Positions 8,144 through 13,946 of a DNA stretch of 24,174 nt are shown in pieces. The notes under the pieces are model-generated. The model did no database searches. It saw nothing but the letters and a program-made list of their open reading frames with translations, and had not been told where the DNA came from. Source of the stretch: a virus; the IMG/VR virus record IMGVR_UViG_3300033141_000489, positions 1 to 24,174 of that record, one strand, 5' to 3'. Position 1 is the first letter of the stretch; every line of letters starts with the position of its first letter. Both the position numbers and the translations under genes were made by a program.

Positions 8144-8194
8144 TCTTCCTCCTGCACCTCTTTAAGCTGCATGTATTAAAGAGGTGTTTATTAT
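8125..8194 (+). ncRNA. Candidate small/antisense RNA
   Basis: The predicted ~70-nt transcript starts with a small hairpin (GTCC 8125-8128, GGAC 8135-8138). A single-stranded pyrimidine run TTCTTCCTCCTG (8143-8154), complementary to an SD, comes next, and it ends with an 11-bp hairpin. It is fully antisense to the AGGAGG site and start of the minus-strand tiny ORF, and so could act in cis. The exposed CUUCCUCC could also pair with SD sites in trans. This is inferred from promoter and fold; no family is recognised. Confidence 0.45.
8155..8194 (+). terminator. Hairpin terminator
   Basis: CACCTCTTTAA (8155-8165) and TTAAAGAGGTG (8176-8186) form a perfect 11-bp stem with a 10-nt loop. TTTATTAT (8187-8194) follows on the plus strand. 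The U-tract is imperfect, but position fits the end of the small RNA and of HNH2 read-through. On the minus strand no T-run follows, so it is likely one-way. Confidence 0.6.
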
Positions 8195-8565
8195 AATCTT
8201 GTTATCTTCCTTTTGGCATCATCAAAAATAGTAACCATTAATTTACTATCACAAAATGTGGTTAAGTCTCTTTTGTCAAACTTCACTACCATGATTGTAT
8301 TATCTAATGAGAAACTTTTTATCGTGCCTCTACCAAAGCCCTCATAATCACAATAGACAAAATCGCCTACTTTTGGATTAACTAGCTTTTCTCTTTTATA
8401 TAAGTGATTATACTTTTCTTGGAGCAGCACATCATATAAAAACCATATCTGTTTAGAAGATAATATATATTTCTTATCCATCTGAACACTACTAAGACTA
8501 TTGTTAACAACATCGTTCTTTAATGTATTCCATGTAGATTTACTCAGTTCATATACTTTATGCAT
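8191..8565 (-). CDS. Small SH3/KOW-like protein, minus strand
   Basis: The 124-residue product starts best at ATG 8565-8563, because AAGGA (8575-8571) lies 5 nt upstream; a GTG at 8568 is in frame but poorly spaced. The first half is helical (YELSKSTWNTLKNDVV, then KQIWFLYDVLLQEKY). From about residue 63 a small beta-barrel pattern appears (NPKVGDFVYCDYEGFGRGTI then DNTIMVVKFD), as in SH3/KOW-type modules that bind RNA, protein or RNA polymerase. I do not recognise a family. It is transcribed against the surrounding late genes from the side of the TTATTCACA array, so it may be an earlier or independently controlled gene. A candidate -10 (TACTAT) lies upstream on the minus strand but is weak. 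Confidence 0.65.
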   Translation of the reverse strand: MHKVYELSKSTWNTLKNDVVNNSLSSVQMDKKYILSSKQIWFLYDVLLQEKYNHLYKREKLVNPKVGDFVYCDYEGFGRGTIKSFSLDNTIMVVKFDKRDLTTFCDSKLMVTIFDDAKRKITRL

Positions 8566-8632
8566 CACTATCCTTATGGTAGATTTATTTTCCGAACATA
8601 GTAAGTTTATCTAAAAAAGAAATAGTTGTAAA

Positions 8633-8780
8633 TGTGAATAAGTGCCATATTTATAGTTATTCACATCTTATTCACATTTATAAAAATTCAATGTGAATAA
8701 CTAAGCAAGTGTATGACGGATTTCTCTTAATGTTATGTGAATAAGTAGCAATAAATAGCATGTGAATAAGATGTGAATAA
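8633..8780. repeat. Array of seven TTATTCACA (DnaA-box-like) 9-mers; candidate origin or operator
   Basis: Seven exact copies of TTATTCACA or its complement TGTGAATAA occur at 8633-8641(-), 8657-8665(+), 8668-8676(+), 8692-8700(-), 8736-8744(-), 8761-8769(-) and 8772-8780(-). Start-to-start distances are 24, 11, 24, 44, 25 and 11 bp, mostly near multiples of a helical turn. The motif fits the bacterial DnaA-box consensus TTATnCACA. It lies in the longest non-coding gap (8569-8848) between divergent genes. Copies 6 and 7 overlap the expected -35 zone of the 8789 promoter. A role in initiating phage replication or in DnaA-like control of scaffold transcription is inferred. A phage repressor operator is the main alternative. 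Confidence 0.7.
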
Positions 8781-8788
8781 GTGAGATA

Positions 8789-8842
8789 TGTTATAATTTT
8801 AGCAACAGATGATAGTGTCATCTATTAAATTATCCAGAGGAT
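8789..8842 (+). promoter_or_regulatory. Promoter, leader hairpin and RBS of scaffold gene
   Basis: TGTTATAAT (TATAAT 8792-8797) lies just after the 9-mer array. The predicted leader contains a 6-bp hairpin, AGATGA 8807-8812 and TCATCT 8818-8823, and SD AGAGGA (8836-8841) 7 nt before the ATG at 8849. Factors bound to the last two 9-mers would contact or block RNA polymerase here. Confidence 0.6.
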
Positions 8843-8848
8843 AGAAAA

Positions 8849-9436
8849 ATGGCAAAAACAGTTGAAGATATGGAAGCAGAGCTTTCAGAGCTGAAAGACA
8901 GTGTAACAGCATTGGCGAGCAAGAACAAGGAACTTTTAGGGGAGCTTAAAACTGAGCGTAAAGCGAACAGAGAGAGCGATATTGATAGTGACAAGTATTA
9001 TAAGCTTAAAGATGAGTTTGATGATTTGAAAGAGTCAAGCAAGAAAATGGAACACGAATTAAAAGGTCGTGATAAAGAGATTGTGAAACTCACAGAATCA
9101 AATACGGGTTTAAATACTAATCTTCACAATGTTATAGTGGATGGCGGTTTAACGGATAGTTTGGCAAAAGTAGGTGTTTTGCCGCATTTCATGGATGCAG
9201 CGAAAGCACTCTTAAAAGGTCAAGTATCAATCGCAGACAATAAAGCAGTAGTAGGTGATAAGCCTCTTACTGATTTTATGACAGAATGGGCAGGCGAAGC
9301 CGGAAAGCACTATATCGGTGCTGCTGATAATTCAGGCGGTGGAGCAGGTGGGAATAAGAGTGGTGGCGGAAGTCATCAAGATACAAGCAATTTAAGTCCT
9401 AGCGAGAAGATGAAAGCTGGAAGAGGAAGTGCTTAA
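8849..9436 (+). CDS. Capsid scaffolding protein
   Basis: The 195-residue protein has a highly charged N-terminal coiled coil (about 1-85, Lys/Glu/Asp-rich heptads). A short globular section follows (GLTDSLAKVGVLPHFMDAAKALLKGQ, then TDFMTEWAGEAGKHYIG), then a flexible Gly/Ser linker and a small basic tail (LSPSEKMKAGRGSA). This layout and its place just before the major capsid gene are those of phage scaffolds: a helical core with a basic C-terminal segment that binds capsid protein. No protease motif is seen, so a separate or no protease is used. Start and SD are clear. HNH3 has inserted between it and the capsid gene on the opposite strand, with the stop codons 8 nt apart. Confidence 0.8.
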   Translation: MAKTVEDMEAELSELKDSVTALASKNKELLGELKTERKANRESDIDSDKYYKLKDEFDDLKESSKKMEHELKGRDKEIVKLTESNTGLNTNLHNVIVDGGLTDSLAKVGVLPHFMDAAKALLKGQVSIADNKAVVGDKPLTDFMTEWAGEAGKHYIGAADNSGGGAGGNKSGGGSHQDTSNLSPSEKMKAGRGSA

Positions 9437-9444
9437 AAAAGGCT

Positions 9445-10131
9445 TTAAAATAAACGTCCGATTTCATTAGCAAACTGTATTGGATTTTTAGCGCCTTTTG
9501 ATAAGTTACAACCTCTACAACTCCAAACAACATTATCTAAAGTGTGAACTCCGCCTTTAGATAATGGCTGAACGTGGTCTAAATGAGTTCCATTCTTACT
9601 GCTAAAATCTAGTTTTTCTTTGCAGTAGTAACATTTATAATTTTGTTTTATTTTTAATGCAGATAAAGACTCTCTATTAACAGTTCCATCTTCAGTAGAT
9701 TTTTTAATCGCTCTTCTTTTTAGGGTAGAAATTCTCAATCTTTCTCTATTGCTAATTAAATAATTCTCTCTGTTTTCTAAATATTTCTTTTTTCTTTTTT
9801 GTGCTATTAATTGTTTATGATTTTTTCTATATTCAACGAGATAGGTAATCTTCTCTTCTCTATGTTCAGATTGATGAAGTTTTATTCTTTTTAAAATATG
9901 CTCTTTATTAGCAATATAATATTCTTTCTTAGCTTTTTTTAAAGTTTCTTTATTTTCTGTTTCCCATTCCTTTCTTTTTTTGGTGAAATGTTCTTTATTT
10001 TTAGAGATATAATCTTTTTTAATAGCATTAATGCATGGATAGCATTGTCCTCTATACCCATCTAAGGAGTCTTTTCTTTTTGGAAAATTTAATAATTCTT
10101 TTGTGTTTTTACATTTTGAGCAAGTTTTCAT
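9445..10131 (-). CDS. HNH homing endonuclease with N-terminal zinc site (HNH3)
   Basis: The 228-residue protein has an N-terminal four-Cys zinc knuckle (C4, C7, C30, C33). About 100 residues of Lys/Glu/Tyr-rich repeating helix follow (units such as YYIANKEHILK, YLENRENYLISNRE). A classical C-terminal HNH nuclease has C167/C170, HLDH with H183/D185/H186, N200, and C205/C208. This architecture is common in phage free-standing HNH genes. It is very AT-rich and opposes the late genes, so it depends on its own leader. The capsid gene has a separate promoter beyond it. SD-like AGGG lies next to leader repeat 2. No disruption is seen, so it is probably functional. Confidence 0.9.
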   Translation of the reverse strand: MKTCSKCKNTKELLNFPKRKDSLDGYRGQCYPCINAIKKDYISKNKEHFTKKRKEWETENKETLKKAKKEYYIANKEHILKRIKLHQSEHREEKITYLVEYRKNHKQLIAQKRKKKYLENRENYLISNRERLRISTLKRRAIKKSTEDGTVNRESLSALKIKQNYKCYYCKEKLDFSSKNGTHLDHVQPLSKGGVHTLDNVVWSCRGCNLSKGAKNPIQFANEIGRLF

Positions 10132-10208
10132 ATTGAAGCCCTAAGTTATATTTTCTAAGTCTATGAAACGAGACCCCGCTAAAGGTCTCAACTTAGATTT
10201 ATATTATA
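10132..10208 (-). promoter_or_regulatory. HNH3 promoter and structured leader (copy 3 of 3)
   Basis: Read on the minus strand: TATAAT (10208-10203), then CTAAGTT (10196-10190). The hairpin is GAGACC 10189-10184, loop TTTAGCGG 10183-10176, GGTCTC 10175-10170. GACTTAG follows (10161-10155; pairs with one G-U), then AACTTAG (10147-10141; pairs perfectly), which runs into AGGG before the ATG at 10131. Spacing from -10 to the 5' strand is the same 12 nt as in copies 1 and 2. Confidence 0.75.
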
Positions 10209-10217
10209 CTGTAACTA

Positions 10218-10226
10218 TGCTATAAT
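10218..10226 (+). promoter_or_regulatory. Extended -10 promoter TGCTATAAT for capsid gene
   Basis: TGCTATAAT followed by TACAATG predicts a start near 10233 and a ~70-nt leader to the capsid ATG at 10304. It lies back-to-back with the minus-strand HNH3 promoter, so capsid expression does not depend on passing the insert. Confidence 0.65.
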
Positions 10227-10303
10227 TACAATGATTTGCTAATGAAAGAAGATTAAAACATAGAACTGATACTAATGTAGCAGTAATGAAAAAGGAAATA
10301 AAA

Positions 10304-11209
10304 ATGGCTTTAACTTTACTAGAGGCAGCCAAGCTTAATAGCGGCGACGTTTACAGACAGGGGGTTTTGGAACGCTTTGCAGAAACTTCTGATATTCTAA
10401 GAGTTTTACCTTTCACGGGTATTCAAGGGAATTCACTTAAGTATAATGTAGAAGAAACATTGCCGGGAATCGGTTTCCGTGGTGTAAACGAATCTTATAC
10501 AGAATCAACAGGGATTATCAATCCGCAAGTTGAATCATTGACAATCGCCGGTGGTGATTTAGATGTAGATAAATTTATTGTTGATACAATGGGTGAAGAT
10601 CAAAGAGCAGTACAAGAGGGAATGAAGATCAAAGCACTTTCTCTTTCATGGACTAAAACTTTTATCAAAGGTGACAACTCGACAGAGCCTCGTGAGTTTG
10701 ACGGTTTACAAGTTCGTTTAACGGGAGATGCTCTTATTCTTAACCACGCTACAGGTGCGGGACTATCTCTTGCGAAACTTGATGAAGCTATTGATGCGGT
10801 TGACGGTGCTACTCATATCATTATGAGCAAATCAGTTCGTAGACGCTTAACAGTTGCAGCAAGAACGGCAGCGGTAGGTGGAAACATCACTTATTCTTTA
10901 GATGAATTTGGTCGCCAAGTTACGGCGTACAATGATATTCCAATTCTAATTGCTGATAAAGACAATGAAAACAATGAAATCTTAGGCTATACGGAAACAA
11001 ATACAACAACTTCTGTTTATATCGTAGCAATGGGTGACGGTATGGTATCAGGTCTTGAAAACGGCGGAATGGATGTTCGTGACATTGGTGAGCTTGAAAC
11101 TAAACCAGCTTTTAGAACTCGTGTTGAGTGGTATTCTGGAATGGGTGTATTCGCTCCTCGTTCAGCTGCTAGACTTAGCAAAATCACAGATGCAGCAGCA
11201 ACTGCATAA
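10304..11209 (+). CDS. Major capsid protein
   Basis: The 301-residue protein begins MALTLLEAAKLNSGDVYRQG and continues with DILRVLPFTGIQGNSLKYN, GIGFRGVNESYTESTG, ESLTIAGGDLDVDKFIVDTM and a C-terminal WYSGMGVFAPRSAARL. These are recurring features of HK97-fold capsid proteins in phages with DUF4055 portals. The start at 10304 is chosen because AAAGGAAA lies just upstream. An in-frame ATG at 10286 would add six residues but has no good SD and would place the SD inside the gene. It is flanked by the scaffold upstream and decoration-like and neck genes downstream. It is highly expressed by expectation, with its own promoter at 10218. Confidence 0.9.
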   Translation: MALTLLEAAKLNSGDVYRQGVLERFAETSDILRVLPFTGIQGNSLKYNVEETLPGIGFRGVNESYTESTGIINPQVESLTIAGGDLDVDKFIVDTMGEDQRAVQEGMKIKALSLSWTKTFIKGDNSTEPREFDGLQVRLTGDALILNHATGAGLSLAKLDEAIDAVDGATHIIMSKSVRRRLTVAARTAAVGGNITYSLDEFGRQVTAYNDIPILIADKDNENNEILGYTETNTTTSVYIVAMGDGMVSGLENGGMDVRDIGELETKPAFRTRVEWYSGMGVFAPRSAARLSKITDAAATA

Positions 11210-11221
11210 TAAGGGGATAAC

Positions 11222-11614
11222 ATGGCAAATAAAACTTTTGACTTATTAGGTTTAATCGTAGAAGATGAGGCAGTAACAACAGATGCTTCATGTACAGGTG
11301 CTAACATTGACGGCTTGGCTTTAGGCTCAGCATCTTATGTAGCAGTAATCAACACGACAGCATCATCAGGAACAGTCGATGCTTCAAACTACTACACTTT
11401 AGCTTTAGAGGCTTCTGATGCAGTAGGTGGTACTTATGTTCAAGTTGGGAATATCGTACAGCTTCCGGCAACAGCGGGTCAATATCAAATCGGCTTTACA
11501 GCGGAACAGCTAGAGGGTCTTGTTTCAGGTGCAGATTATTTTAGAATAACTGCCGACCAAATAGGAACGACAGCAACAGCCGTTACTTATACCGCTTTCG
11601 TTAGCAAGATATAG
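11222..11614 (+). CDS. Small beta-rich virion protein, probable head decoration
   Basis: The 130-residue protein is Ala/Thr/Gly-rich with strand-like segments (SYVAVINTTAS, YYTLALEASDAVGGTYVQVG, YFRITADQIGTTATAVTYTAFV). It starts 12 nt after the capsid stop with SD AAGGGG. Size, composition and place fit a capsid-decorating or stabilising protein present in many copies. No specific family is recognised; a neck-associated protein is possible. Confidence 0.5.
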   Translation: MANKTFDLLGLIVEDEAVTTDASCTGANIDGLALGSASYVAVINTTASSGTVDASNYYTLALEASDAVGGTYVQVGNIVQLPATAGQYQIGFTAEQLEGLVSGADYFRITADQIGTTATAVTYTAFVSKI

Positions 11615-11616
11615 TT

Positions 11617-11757
11617 ATGACTATCTACGACAAAAAAGGTGAGGCAATCAACATTCCTCACGCCGTAGATGCTAAAGAGTGGTTAGCAACGGGGGACTAT
11701 TTTAAAGAGCCTCCAAAAGCTAAAAGAACCACAGCTAAAAAGACTACTGAAAAGTAA
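11617..11757 (+). CDS. 46-residue basic protein downstream of capsid
   Basis: ATG 11617 opens MTIYDKKGEAINIPHAVDAK, then EWLATGDYFKEPPKAKRTT and a Lys/Thr tail, ending at TAA 11755. It starts 2 nt after the previous stop, so translation is probably coupled. Very short proteins with a DAKEWLATGDY-like segment and a basic tail are common between capsid and neck genes in phages. Their role is not established to my knowledge; binding capsid or DNA would suit the tail. Confidence 0.65.
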   Translation: MTIYDKKGEAINIPHAVDAKEWLATGDYFKEPPKAKRTTAKKTTEK

Positions 11758-11762
11758 TTTTA

Positions 11763-11785
11763 CTATACTCTCTTTGAGGGTATAG
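11763..11785 (+). other. 10-bp hairpin without U-tract
   Basis: CTATACTCTC, loop TTT, and GAGGGTATAG form a 10-bp stem with one G-U pair between the 46-codon gene and the next start at 11810. ATAAGACTATAAAAAGG follows, so it is not an intrinsic terminator on this strand. It may protect or process mRNA. Confidence 0.4.
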
Positions 11786-11809
11786 ATAAGACTATAAAAA
11801 GGAATTATC

Positions 11810-12250
11810 ATGGCAGTTATAGTAGTAGGAACAAACTCTTATGTTACAGAGGCGGAATTAACAACTTATGCAACAGATAGAGGCATAACTATATTAGCGA
11901 GTGATAAGACAGTCCTTTTAATCAAATCAATGGATTATATAGAAACAAGAAACTTCAAAGGCTATAAAACAGACACAGACCAAGCCTTGCAATTCCCAAG
12001 AGTAATAACAGGATATGACAGCGATGAAGTTCCAGACGGTATAAAAACTTCTCAAATCATTGCGGCTCTTTTAGTTGATGGCGGAAACGACTTACAGCCG
12101 ACAATAGAAAAAGCAGTGAAAAGCAAGAAAGTTGATGTTATAGAAATTGAGTATCAAGATTTCGCAAGTGAATCAACTACATATACGCAATTGAATGATG
12201 TTCTCAGACCGTTTGTGCAAGGCTCAGGACTTAATGTTGTTAGAGCCTAG
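11810..12250 (+). CDS. Head-tail connector, DnaT-like domain
   Basis: The 146-residue protein begins MAVIVVGTNSYVTEAELTTYATDRG and continues with LIKSMDYIETRNFKGYK and ALQFPRV. This pattern is that of phage head-completion proteins annotated as putative DnaT-like (helical connector subunits with NSYVTxAEA...YA..RG and QALQFPR). They form the first ring below the portal. It has a normal length and a good SD (AAAAAGGA). Its leader and first codons are shared over 24 bp with the tail-tube gene at 13947. The 3' end overlaps a minus-strand 37-codon ORF. Confidence 0.8.
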   Translation: MAVIVVGTNSYVTEAELTTYATDRGITILASDKTVLLIKSMDYIETRNFKGYKTDTDQALQFPRVITGYDSDEVPDGIKTSQIIAALLVDGGNDLQPTIEKAVKSKKVDVIEIEYQDFASESTTYTQLNDVLRPFVQGSGLNVVRA

Positions 12251-12337
12251 CGAATAGTTTAACATTGCTATAAAAGATAAAGCAGACAAAAAAGCAAAAG
12301 AAATTAACTCAGGGATATTATCGTAACATTCAATCAT
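12224..12337 (-). CDS. Candidate 37-residue membrane peptide, divergent
   Basis: On the minus strand TATAAT (12361-12356) is followed by AAGGA (12349-12345) and, after 7 nt, ATG 12337-12335. The reading frame gives MIECYDNIPE, then a ~20-residue hydrophobic span (LISFAFLSALSFIAMLNYSL), GSNNIKS, and TGA at 12226-12224. Promoter, SD and a single transmembrane helix together occupy a gap otherwise lacking a gene, and the end overlaps the plus-strand connector gene by 27 nt. No family is recognised; a holin-like, toxin-like or superinfection-control peptide is possible. Chance is not excluded. Confidence 0.4.
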   Translation of the reverse strand: MIECYDNIPELISFAFLSALSFIAMLNYSLGSNNIKS

Positions 12338-12375
12338 TTAAAAATCCTTGGTTAAATTATACTCTCTTTTATATG

Positions 12376-12384
12376 TGATATAAT
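12376..12384 (+). promoter_or_regulatory. Extended -10 promoter TGATATAAT
   Basis: TGATATAAT (TATAAT 12379-12384) followed by TAGACAA lies 27 nt before the 12412 gene. It faces away from the minus-strand TATAAT at 12356-12361, making a compact divergent pair. Confidence 0.65.
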
Positions 12385-12411
12385 TAGACAAATCAAAAAA
12401 AGGATTCAACA

Positions 12412-12759
12412 ATGGCAACAATTACAGCAAGTGATGCGAGCGGAAGCGGCGAAACAATCATAACAGAGACTACATTAACAGCCTCAGACACATTTACTTA
12501 TGTAGGTGGAGGGAATCAATACCTTATGCTTAGAAACGAATCAGCAGGCGCATTGACTCCAAACATTTTAGGCGATGCTGTATCAACAGTTTCAGTTTCA
12601 GGTGCGGGGAATCTTGATATTTCTGCCGGATATACTACTGCTTCAATCGCAATTGGTGAAACAGCGGTAATCAGAACAAGCACTATAGAAAAATATCTAA
12701 CTGGTGTAATTGAGATTACAGGCGGCACGGACATAGAAGCTTCGTTAGTCGAGTATTGA
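12412..12759 (+). CDS. Small beta-rich structural protein
   Basis: The 115-residue protein has a Thr/Ala/Gly-rich composition with regular strands (NQYLMLRNESAGALTPNILG, STVSVSGAGNLDISAGYTTA, IGETAVIRTSTIEKYLTGVI). This resembles small surface or decoration proteins of marine phages. It has its own promoter, suggesting high copy number, and lies inside the neck gene cluster. SD AAAAGGA is good. A head decoration or neck-whisker role is inferred from composition and place only. Confidence 0.45.
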   Translation: MATITASDASGSGETIITETTLTASDTFTYVGGGNQYLMLRNESAGALTPNILGDAVSTVSVSGAGNLDISAGYTTASIAIGETAVIRTSTIEKYLTGVIEITGGTDIEASLVEY

Positions 12760-12763
12760 TATT

Positions 12764-13105
12764 ATGGCTAAATTTGACTATGAGAGTGTAACAGCAACAG
12801 CGAAAAGTCTTATAGACGAATTTGGTCGAGAAATTACTTTAAAAGTAGTGACAAACAGCGGTACGGAGTGGAATCCTACTCAATCAGAAGTAGTTTCCAC
12901 TATTACCGCTGTATTTACAAACTTCTCAAAGAATGAGATAGATAATGTTCTTATTCTTGCTACTGACAAAAAGCTTCTCTCTTATGAAGAAATCTCATTG
13001 ACTGACTTTATCCTAGACGATGGCATTGATTATAAAGTTATGAATGTTGACACTATTCAAACAGGCGATATTAAGATAATATTCAAAGCACAGCTCAGGA
13101 GGTAA
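12764..13105 (+). CDS. Head-tail adaptor/stopper-like neck protein
   Basis: The 113-residue protein starts MAKFDYESVTATAKSLIDEFG and continues REITLKVVTNSGTEWNPTQS with alternating strands to FKAQLRR. A short helix followed by a small beta-barrel, placed between the first connector and the HK97 gp10-like protein, fits the stopper (gp16-like) neck ring that closes the DNA channel. It starts 4 nt after the previous stop. Family assignment is moderately sure by gene order. Confidence 0.65.
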   Translation: MAKFDYESVTATAKSLIDEFGREITLKVVTNSGTEWNPTQSEVVSTITAVFTNFSKNEIDNVLILATDKKLLSYEEISLTDFILDDGIDYKVMNVDTIQTGDIKIIFKAQLRR

Positions 13106-13107
13106 AA

Positions 13108-13497
13108 ATGTCCTTCTCAAAAGATATAGCAAACTACGCAAAGAGAACAAAAGTCAGTATTGATAAAGCAGTGGTGCAAGTCAATTTACAGCTAACAACT
13201 GACATCATTAAAAAGACTCCAGTAGATAAAGGGCGACTTATTTCTAATTGGATGCCCTCTTTTGACATTCCGTCAAGCGTAGCAACACTTAGCATTGTAG
13301 CAGAGCAAGAAAAGATAAAAGAAGTTGAGACAGACGCTTTAAAGTCAGCGGGAAAAGTGTTTTATCTTACTAACAATTTAATATATGCTCATGCGATAGA
13401 ATACGGACACTCTAAGGTTAAAAGTCCTAAAGGTATGGTCAGAGTCTCGATACAAGACGCGAGAGCAAAACTAAGAGCGTTCAGAACAACAAAATAA
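13108..13497 (+). CDS. HK97 gp10-like tail completion/neck protein
   Basis: The 129-residue protein carries the HK97 gp10 signature: KKTPVDKGRLISNW near residue 35, LTNNLIYAHAIEYGHSKVKSP near 90, and GMVRVS near 110. These proteins join the completed head to the tail. The SD AGGAGG lies directly before ATG 13108, overlapping the end of the preceding gene. Length is usual for the family. Confidence 0.85.
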   Translation: MSFSKDIANYAKRTKVSIDKAVVQVNLQLTTDIIKKTPVDKGRLISNWMPSFDIPSSVATLSIVAEQEKIKEVETDALKSAGKVFYLTNNLIYAHAIEYGHSKVKSPKGMVRVSIQDARAKLRAFRTTK

Positions 13498-13506
13498 GGC
13501 TACAAA

Positions 13507-13902
13507 ATGACACAAACTATACTGTTAACCTCCATCTTCACATACCTTGAAGGACTAAGCGGACTACCTGATATCTTCTATCCAAACATCAGCGAGGGAA
13601 CTATTCCTGATGATTACTTATCTGTTCATGTTTTACCCGCAAAACCTGACGATATAGGCTTGACCGAAGTCAAACACATTGGCGGGATAATTCAGATAGA
13701 TGTAGTCACCAAGCAAGGCATAGGCTCGATACATTCAGTGGAAATAGTTGATTTAGTTATAGCCTCGTTTCCTCGAAACACAGTTATTCCAACTTCTAAT
13801 ATTAGGATAGACAAATCTTCATACGCTTCAAATGGTTTTACTACAGAAGAGGGCAAATGGAAAGTTCCGGTAACGATAACCTATAATCAAGTTTTAGCCT
13901 AG
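13507..13902 (+). CDS. Tail terminator, DUF4128-like
   Basis: The 131-residue protein (MTQTILLTSIFTYLEGLSGL, then DDYLSVHVLPAKP, HIGGIIQIDVVTKQGIGS, GKWKVPVTITYNQV) fits the DUF4128 tail-terminator pattern: an N-terminal helix and a beta-sheet that caps the tail tube. It directly precedes the tube gene, as expected. Start ATG follows AAGGCTAC after 9 nt from the previous stop. Confidence 0.75.
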   Translation: MTQTILLTSIFTYLEGLSGLPDIFYPNISEGTIPDDYLSVHVLPAKPDDIGLTEVKHIGGIIQIDVVTKQGIGSIHSVEIVDLVIASFPRNTVIPTSNIRIDKSSYASNGFTTEEGKWKVPVTITYNQVLA

Positions 13903-13911
13903 TTATTTATA

Positions 13912-13920
13912 TGATATAAT
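13912..13920 (+). promoter_or_regulatory. Extended -10 promoter TGATATAAT for tail-tube gene
   Basis: TGATATAAT (TATAAT 13915-13920) followed by TACATAAC lies 27 nt before the major tail gene. It matches the 2965 promoter over ATGATATAATTACA. A dedicated promoter suits the high copy number of tube subunits. Confidence 0.65.
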
Positions 13921-13946
13921 TACATAACTTAAAAAAAGGAATTATC

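Noticed and set aside
8633-8780. CRISPR array from repeated 9-mers
   Set aside because: Repeats are only 9 bp, occur on both strands, and spacers have irregular lengths of 2 to 35 bp.
2344-10131. Group I introns or IscB/OMEGA-type systems around the HNH genes
   Set aside because: No split flanking genes are seen, and the proteins lack RuvC parts or a long guide-like RNA; the leaders are only about 75 nt.
10286-10303. Upstream ATG as capsid start
   Set aside because: It would place the AAAGGA SD inside the gene; the ATG at 10304 has proper spacing.
11763-11785. Intrinsic terminator
   Set aside because: The 10-bp stem is good but no T-run follows on either strand.
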